NCBI GenBank assembly: GCA_019648995.1
Contig: BLXT01005252.1
Span: forward strand, 1,630,007-1,654,304
From: Plakobranchus ocellatus
Lineage: Eukaryota; Mollusca; Gastropoda; Plakobranchidae
Length of the DNA: 24,298 nt
Direction: 5' to 3'
The translations under genes were made by a program, and so were the position numbers. Positions 21,545-24,298 of this stretch are shown here, piece by piece. The notes below the pieces were generated by a model that saw nothing but the letters and a program-made list of their open reading frames with translations, was not told where the DNA came from and made no database searches. Position 1 is the stretch's first letter. Each line of letters starts with the position of its first letter.

Positions 21545-21545
21545 G
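21462..21545. repeat. (AAT)n microsatellite private to C4
   Basis: This is an ATAATA repeat of about 84 bp with two GATAAT-type interruptions near its start. The equivalent place in C3 (about 15890-15905) has only three AAT units, and C1 (about 8300) has an A run, so the expansion happened in C4 alone. Confidence 0.97.
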
Positions 21546-21867
21546 ATTTCATTTTTTTCAATATTTTTTTTATGTTTTGAAAGACAAAATATTGTGATAT
21601 AAGACTATTTTTTTTGTTTCAAATATGAACAACACAGTCATACCATCATACTGACGCAAAATTAGTTTTTTCAACAGGAAAACAAATTGTGAAATTTTCA
21701 GATTCCTATTTATGTTTGCTAGCTCTGAGCAATCTCCACTTATTTCCTAGGGGTGGAAACACAAAACTAATCTTGTATATCAAATCTACTGAAAATGAAA
21801 TCAGAAAATGCTTCTTTGTCCTGAAAATTGTTTGTCCTCTACTGTTGTTTACCCAAAAACCCCGAGC

Positions 21868-21895
21868 AACAAAAAACAAAACAAAACAAAACCCA
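21868..21895. repeat. (CAAAA)n tract in C4
   Basis: It is identical in layout to the C3 tract before block delta, which supports a recent common source for this part of C3 and C4. Confidence 0.88.
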
Positions 21896-21898
21896 ACT

Positions 21899-22085
21899 CA
21901 TTTCGAGGAAACAGATCACCATACACATCTGAGCAAGGAAGACAAAGGACTATTATCAGTCCCTGCCTCACCTTGATCCCTATAAAAGCACTTTGTAATG
22001 AGCTCTGTGCGTGCTGAGGCACATTTATAGCCATATTAATGATGCAACGGATTTGCACAAAAGATTCAAGTCATACACAGGAATG
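21899..22085 (+). promoter_or_regulatory. Conserved block delta in C4 with TATA box
   Basis: TATAAAAG is at 21981-21988 with the same downstream GAGCTCTGTGCGTGCTGAGG as the other copies. The block directly follows a (CAAAA)n tract, as in C3. About 80 bp downstream begin short A runs, then block epsilon. Confidence 0.33.
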
Positions 22086-22164
22086 GGAAAAAAATATGCT
22101 GTTCCAAAAAAGAAAAATCAATGACTCTTAAAAAAAAAAGATTTAGAAAAAAAAGCTTTTTCCT

Positions 22165-22345
22165 CACGGAAATTGTCGTGGAGATGAGTACAAAAAAAGT
22201 GAGCTAGTGAAGACAAAAGCAGATAGATATCACGAAGCAGGATGTCCAACGTTATGAGATTTTTACATTTGCATACCTGATGTCTGAGGGAGAAGGAGAT
22301 GTGACCTTAACCTTCGTAAGTTCTCTATACTAGAATGTGCTCAAA
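22165..22345. other. Conserved block epsilon in C4, donor lost
   Basis: The donor-like site of C1 and C3 reads ATGAGT here (22184-22189), so the obligatory GT is gone. The octamer ATTTGCAT at 22267-22274 and the rest of the block are intact. If the site is a real donor, C4 could not splice there. Confidence 0.35.
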
Positions 22346-22463
22346 GAAAATGGCAATAACTAAATTTTTATTTATAGAGAGAAACTCAGACTGTTTCTCT
22401 TTGTTTTGTCAACACTGCATAAAGACATAAACATGCATGAAAGAGTGTTTGTGAGATATATAT

Positions 22464-22464
22464 T

Positions 22465-22507
<43 letters not shown>

Positions 22508-22690
22508 GGGGGGAGAAAGAGGAAAGAGAGGAAAGGATAGATAGATCGAGGTCGACAAAAAGGGATAGCGAGGGAGAAAGAAAGAAAGAGAGAAAAGGAG
22601 AAGAGAGTAATAGAAAGATAGTTAGGGACAGGAGTGATAGAGAGTTAAAGGTAGAGAAGGATAAAGAATAGAAAGAGGGGCGTAAAGCTT
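22464..22690. repeat. Purine-rich GA tract at the end of C4
   Basis: (GA)n at about 22464-22506 is followed by a degenerate purine region. It contains a short non-purine interruption near 22542-22556 (TAGATCGAGGTCGAC) that C1 and C3 lack. Confidence 0.92.
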
Positions 22691-22748
22691 GACACACAAA
22701 TCCACAGAACATAAGAGAACAGAAAGATAGCATTTAGATTAAGAAATT

Positions 22749-23100
22749 GCTTAATACGGACAAAAAATAAGTAAGAGTTTTAAAGAAGGGAAATGAATTA
22801 AATCTATTCTGACAAAGAGATGGGAATGAGGATAATGCATATAGAGGGATGTAATCTTGTGTCGCACAAAAAAAATTAATCAGTTAAGGCAAACCAGTTT
22901 TCATTTTACTTGTGAAAAGTATAAAAACTCTTAATATGTTTATTTATAACAGCATAAAATGCATGCTGCATTTATCAAAAATGCGCACAGAAAGTTAAAA
23001 ACAAAATCGTCTTATTACAAATATTTTTGAATTATACTACAGCTATGCGTACCTCTTTTCTTTACAATCCATACCTTTGCTACACTAAATGACGACATGG
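22749..23100. other. AT-rich unique flank right of the array
   Basis: No gene and no similarity to the 5.5 kb unit were seen. There is one small palindrome-like motif AAATGCA-TGC-TGCATTT at 22957-22973. Otherwise nothing is supported. Confidence 0.5.
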
Positions 23101-23428
23101 ATTGTGTATTTGCAAGACAGTAGAAGAAAGGTAATGGTTTATGCAGTTCGTCAAATAGATCCACACACATTGTATATTTGCAAGATAGTAGAAGAAAGGT
23201 AATGGTTTATGCAGTTCGTCAAATAGCTCCATACAAATTGTGTATTTGCAAGATAGTAGAAGAAAGGTAATGGGTTATACAGTTCGTCAATTAGCTCTAT
23301 ACAAATTGTGTATTTGCAAGATAGTAGAAGAAAGGTAATGGTTTATACAGTTCATCAAATAGATCCACACACATTGTGTTTTTGCGAGTAGTAGAGAAAA
23401 TGTAATGGTTTATATCGTTTATGAAATG
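23101..23428 (+). repeat. Minisatellite, five copies of a 68 bp unit
   Basis: Copies start at 23101, 23169, 23237, 23305 and 23373, exactly 68 bp apart. Each begins ATTGT, followed by a TTTGC(A/G)AG motif and GTAATGG. The first four differ at a few positions (for example AGATCCACACAC versus AGCTCCATACAA). The fifth is degenerate and fades out. The tandem head-to-tail layout with no unique spacers excludes a CRISPR array. Confidence 0.96.
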
Positions 23429-23833
23429 TAACCAAGCAACTCAGAACCCTTTTATTACCTGTCCTTTTGAAAATGTTATTGATTTCATAAAACCATTAAG
23501 CAAACGGACCTAAAGATTTTTTCCTTCCTAATTGAAGTCACTGCTTATAAAACAATATTTTCCGTCACAGAAATCATGAAGACGCCTCTTTTATCATGGG
23601 CTGTTCTACAAAACAGATTGTTAAGAATTGACGTCCAAACAATTCTGAAAATGTCCTCAATATTGCAAGAAAAAACCTTCTGTTTCGCAAATTCAGTTTT
23701 GAATTACTCAATGGGCAAAAAAGATGGAGACCTGAAAATTTTAAAGCTTTGCGTTTTGCCAATTAATTGCCCATTATAAAGCACTTTTTGTATAGTTATA
23801 TTACACGCTGTCTTAAGCAACAAAACAATATTT
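23429..23833. other. AT-rich non-coding stretch
   Basis: Overlapping 62- and 67-codon frames on opposite strands at 23574-23779 show no motif and no splice-site support on inspection. No feature is claimed. Confidence 0.45.
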
Positions 23834-24075
23834 CTAGCTTCTTATTTTCGACGTTTTGGCAGAAAAGTGAGATATGAACCTTCCAAACCTCTGCCCATCT
23901 CTTAGTGCTAACAAATTTTTTCGACTTACATCATTTCCTAGCATACATGATATATCAATTGTCTGAGAAAAAGCGGCCGCAACAGTCATACGAGTACACT
24001 TTCCATGTTTTTCTTGGCTGATATTTGCACCATCTAGGATAACAAAGGCTTCCCCTCTCCGCATACATCTCTATC
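23834..24075 (-). CDS. Candidate exon, NYN/Zc3h12a-like RNase domain start
   Basis: The minus strand is open from a TAG near 24076 to a stop at 23834. The frame has an ATG at 24064. Residues 6-15 after that ATG read AFVILDGANI and are followed shortly by HG. Established knowledge: NYN/Zc3h12a-type endoribonuclease domains begin with a hydrophobic strand ending in a catalytic aspartate, D-G-x-N-[VI], often followed by HG. The next stretch (KCTRMTVAAAF) could be the first helix. A consensus donor GTAAGT follows codon GAT at 23929-23924, so the exon may end at 23930 and the tail may be intronic. Composition is less AT-rich than the neighbourhood. No convincing acceptor is visible upstream. It could be one exon, a pseudogene fragment, or a chance match. 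The role in RNA decay or defence is inference. Confidence 0.35.
23924..23929 (-). other. Consensus splice donor GTAAGT
   Basis: On the minus strand the sequence GAT is followed by GTAAGT, directly inside the candidate NYN-like open frame. If the frame is an exon, this is its natural 3' end. Confidence 0.35.
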
Positions 24076-24298
24076 AATCTTGTTTGCATTCACCATTGTT
24101 ATCGGATGGCATCAGGACAAGGAGCGGACATGTGTTTGCCCGCTGAGTTGTTCCACCGCATCATCACCACTGTATGTGTCTCCGACTGCGGGCTTTAGTG
24201 ATTACAAAAAGTGTTTGTGCTATTATAAACATGTCTGTCTGTATAAATTACCGTTTTCTTCTTTACATTCTGTTTAAACATGAAAGAAAGGTGTGTGT
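24076..24298. other. Window end, no gene resolved
   Basis: Composition is somewhat GC-richer at about 24095-24200. Short minus-strand frames without an ATG (for example one containing VGDTYSGDDAVEQLSG, near 24120-24200) could belong to an upstream exon or UTR of the candidate at 23834-24075, but each is interrupted by stops. The window ends in a short GT repeat. Confidence 0.3.

Larger units (their letters stand above)
17186..22748 (+). repeat. Tandem unit, copy C4
   Basis: This is the last copy, complete from the unit start motif to just past the GA tract. Similarity ends at about 22748, exactly where C1 passes into C2, so the right array edge coincides with the unit boundary. C4 carries a private (AAT)n expansion at 21462-21545 and has lost the GT of a splice-donor-like site in block epsilon. 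Confidence 0.93.

Noticed and set aside
22386..22733. 115-codon minus-strand frame
   Set aside because: It is encoded by the C4 purine tract, with SLSLSL composition and no conserved ends.
4051..22748. The 5.5 kb unit as an LTR retrotransposon or DNA transposon array
   Set aside because: No LTR pair, terminal inverted repeat, reverse transcriptase, integrase or transposase motif was seen in any copy; units abut directly, as in a segmental tandem duplication.
22957..22973. Short palindrome AAATGCA-TGC-TGCATTT
   Set aside because: Seven-base arms are expected by chance in a window of this size and AT content.
23101..23428. CRISPR-like direct repeats
   Set aside because: The repeats are contiguous 68 bp units with no unique spacers, in a eukaryotic context.

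Overview
This looks like AT-rich, non-coding DNA from an animal nuclear genome. There are no long open reading frames, no ribosome-binding-site-led genes and no operon layout. Microsatellites are abundant: (TA)n, (CA)n, (GA)n, (AAT)n, (CAAAA)n and long T or A runs. An invertebrate, perhaps a lophotrochozoan such as a mollusc, is my guess from the general texture only. I recognise no complete protein-coding gene and no tRNA or rRNA.

The dominant structure is a head-to-tail tandem array of a roughly 5.5 kb unit, from about 4051 to 22748. It holds four copies: C1 (about 4051-9543), C2 (about 9544-11840, only its first 2.3 kb), C3 (about 11843-17185, missing about 200 bp at its start) and C4 (about 17186-22748). 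Copies share unit order and strand but differ by substitutions and indels. Five blocks stay unusually similar: alpha (start of unit), beta (about 1.8-2.3 kb in), gamma (about 3.9-4.1 kb in), delta (about 4.65-4.85 kb in; a TATAAAAG box in C3 and C4, altered in C1) and epsilon (about 4.95-5.1 kb in; an ATTTGCAT octamer and splice-like sites). Each full unit ends in a purine-only (GA)n tract. In the first half C1 pairs with C3 and C2 with C4, which suggests an A-B dimer was duplicated to A-B-A-B. A deletion of about 3.4 kb then fused C2 to C3. In the second half C3 is closer to C4, so the copies are mosaics.

Left flank (1-4050): single-copy AT-rich DNA with a 67 bp TA repeat, a 23 bp T run, a GC-richer patch at 720-1000 and a GC-richer patch at 3640-3830 with a 69-codon open frame. 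Right flank (22749-24298): a minisatellite of five 68 bp copies (23101-23428). Then, on the minus strand at 23834-24075, there is a short open frame whose first residues (VILDGANI, then HG) resemble the start of a NYN/Zc3h12a-type RNase domain. It is followed by a GTAAGT donor and is the best candidate exon in the window.

Whether the 5.5 kb unit is a decayed gene cluster, a non-coding transcription unit or a satellite-like segmental duplication cannot be settled from this sequence alone. Open frames inside the conserved blocks exist on both strands, and the substitutions do not favour any one frame.
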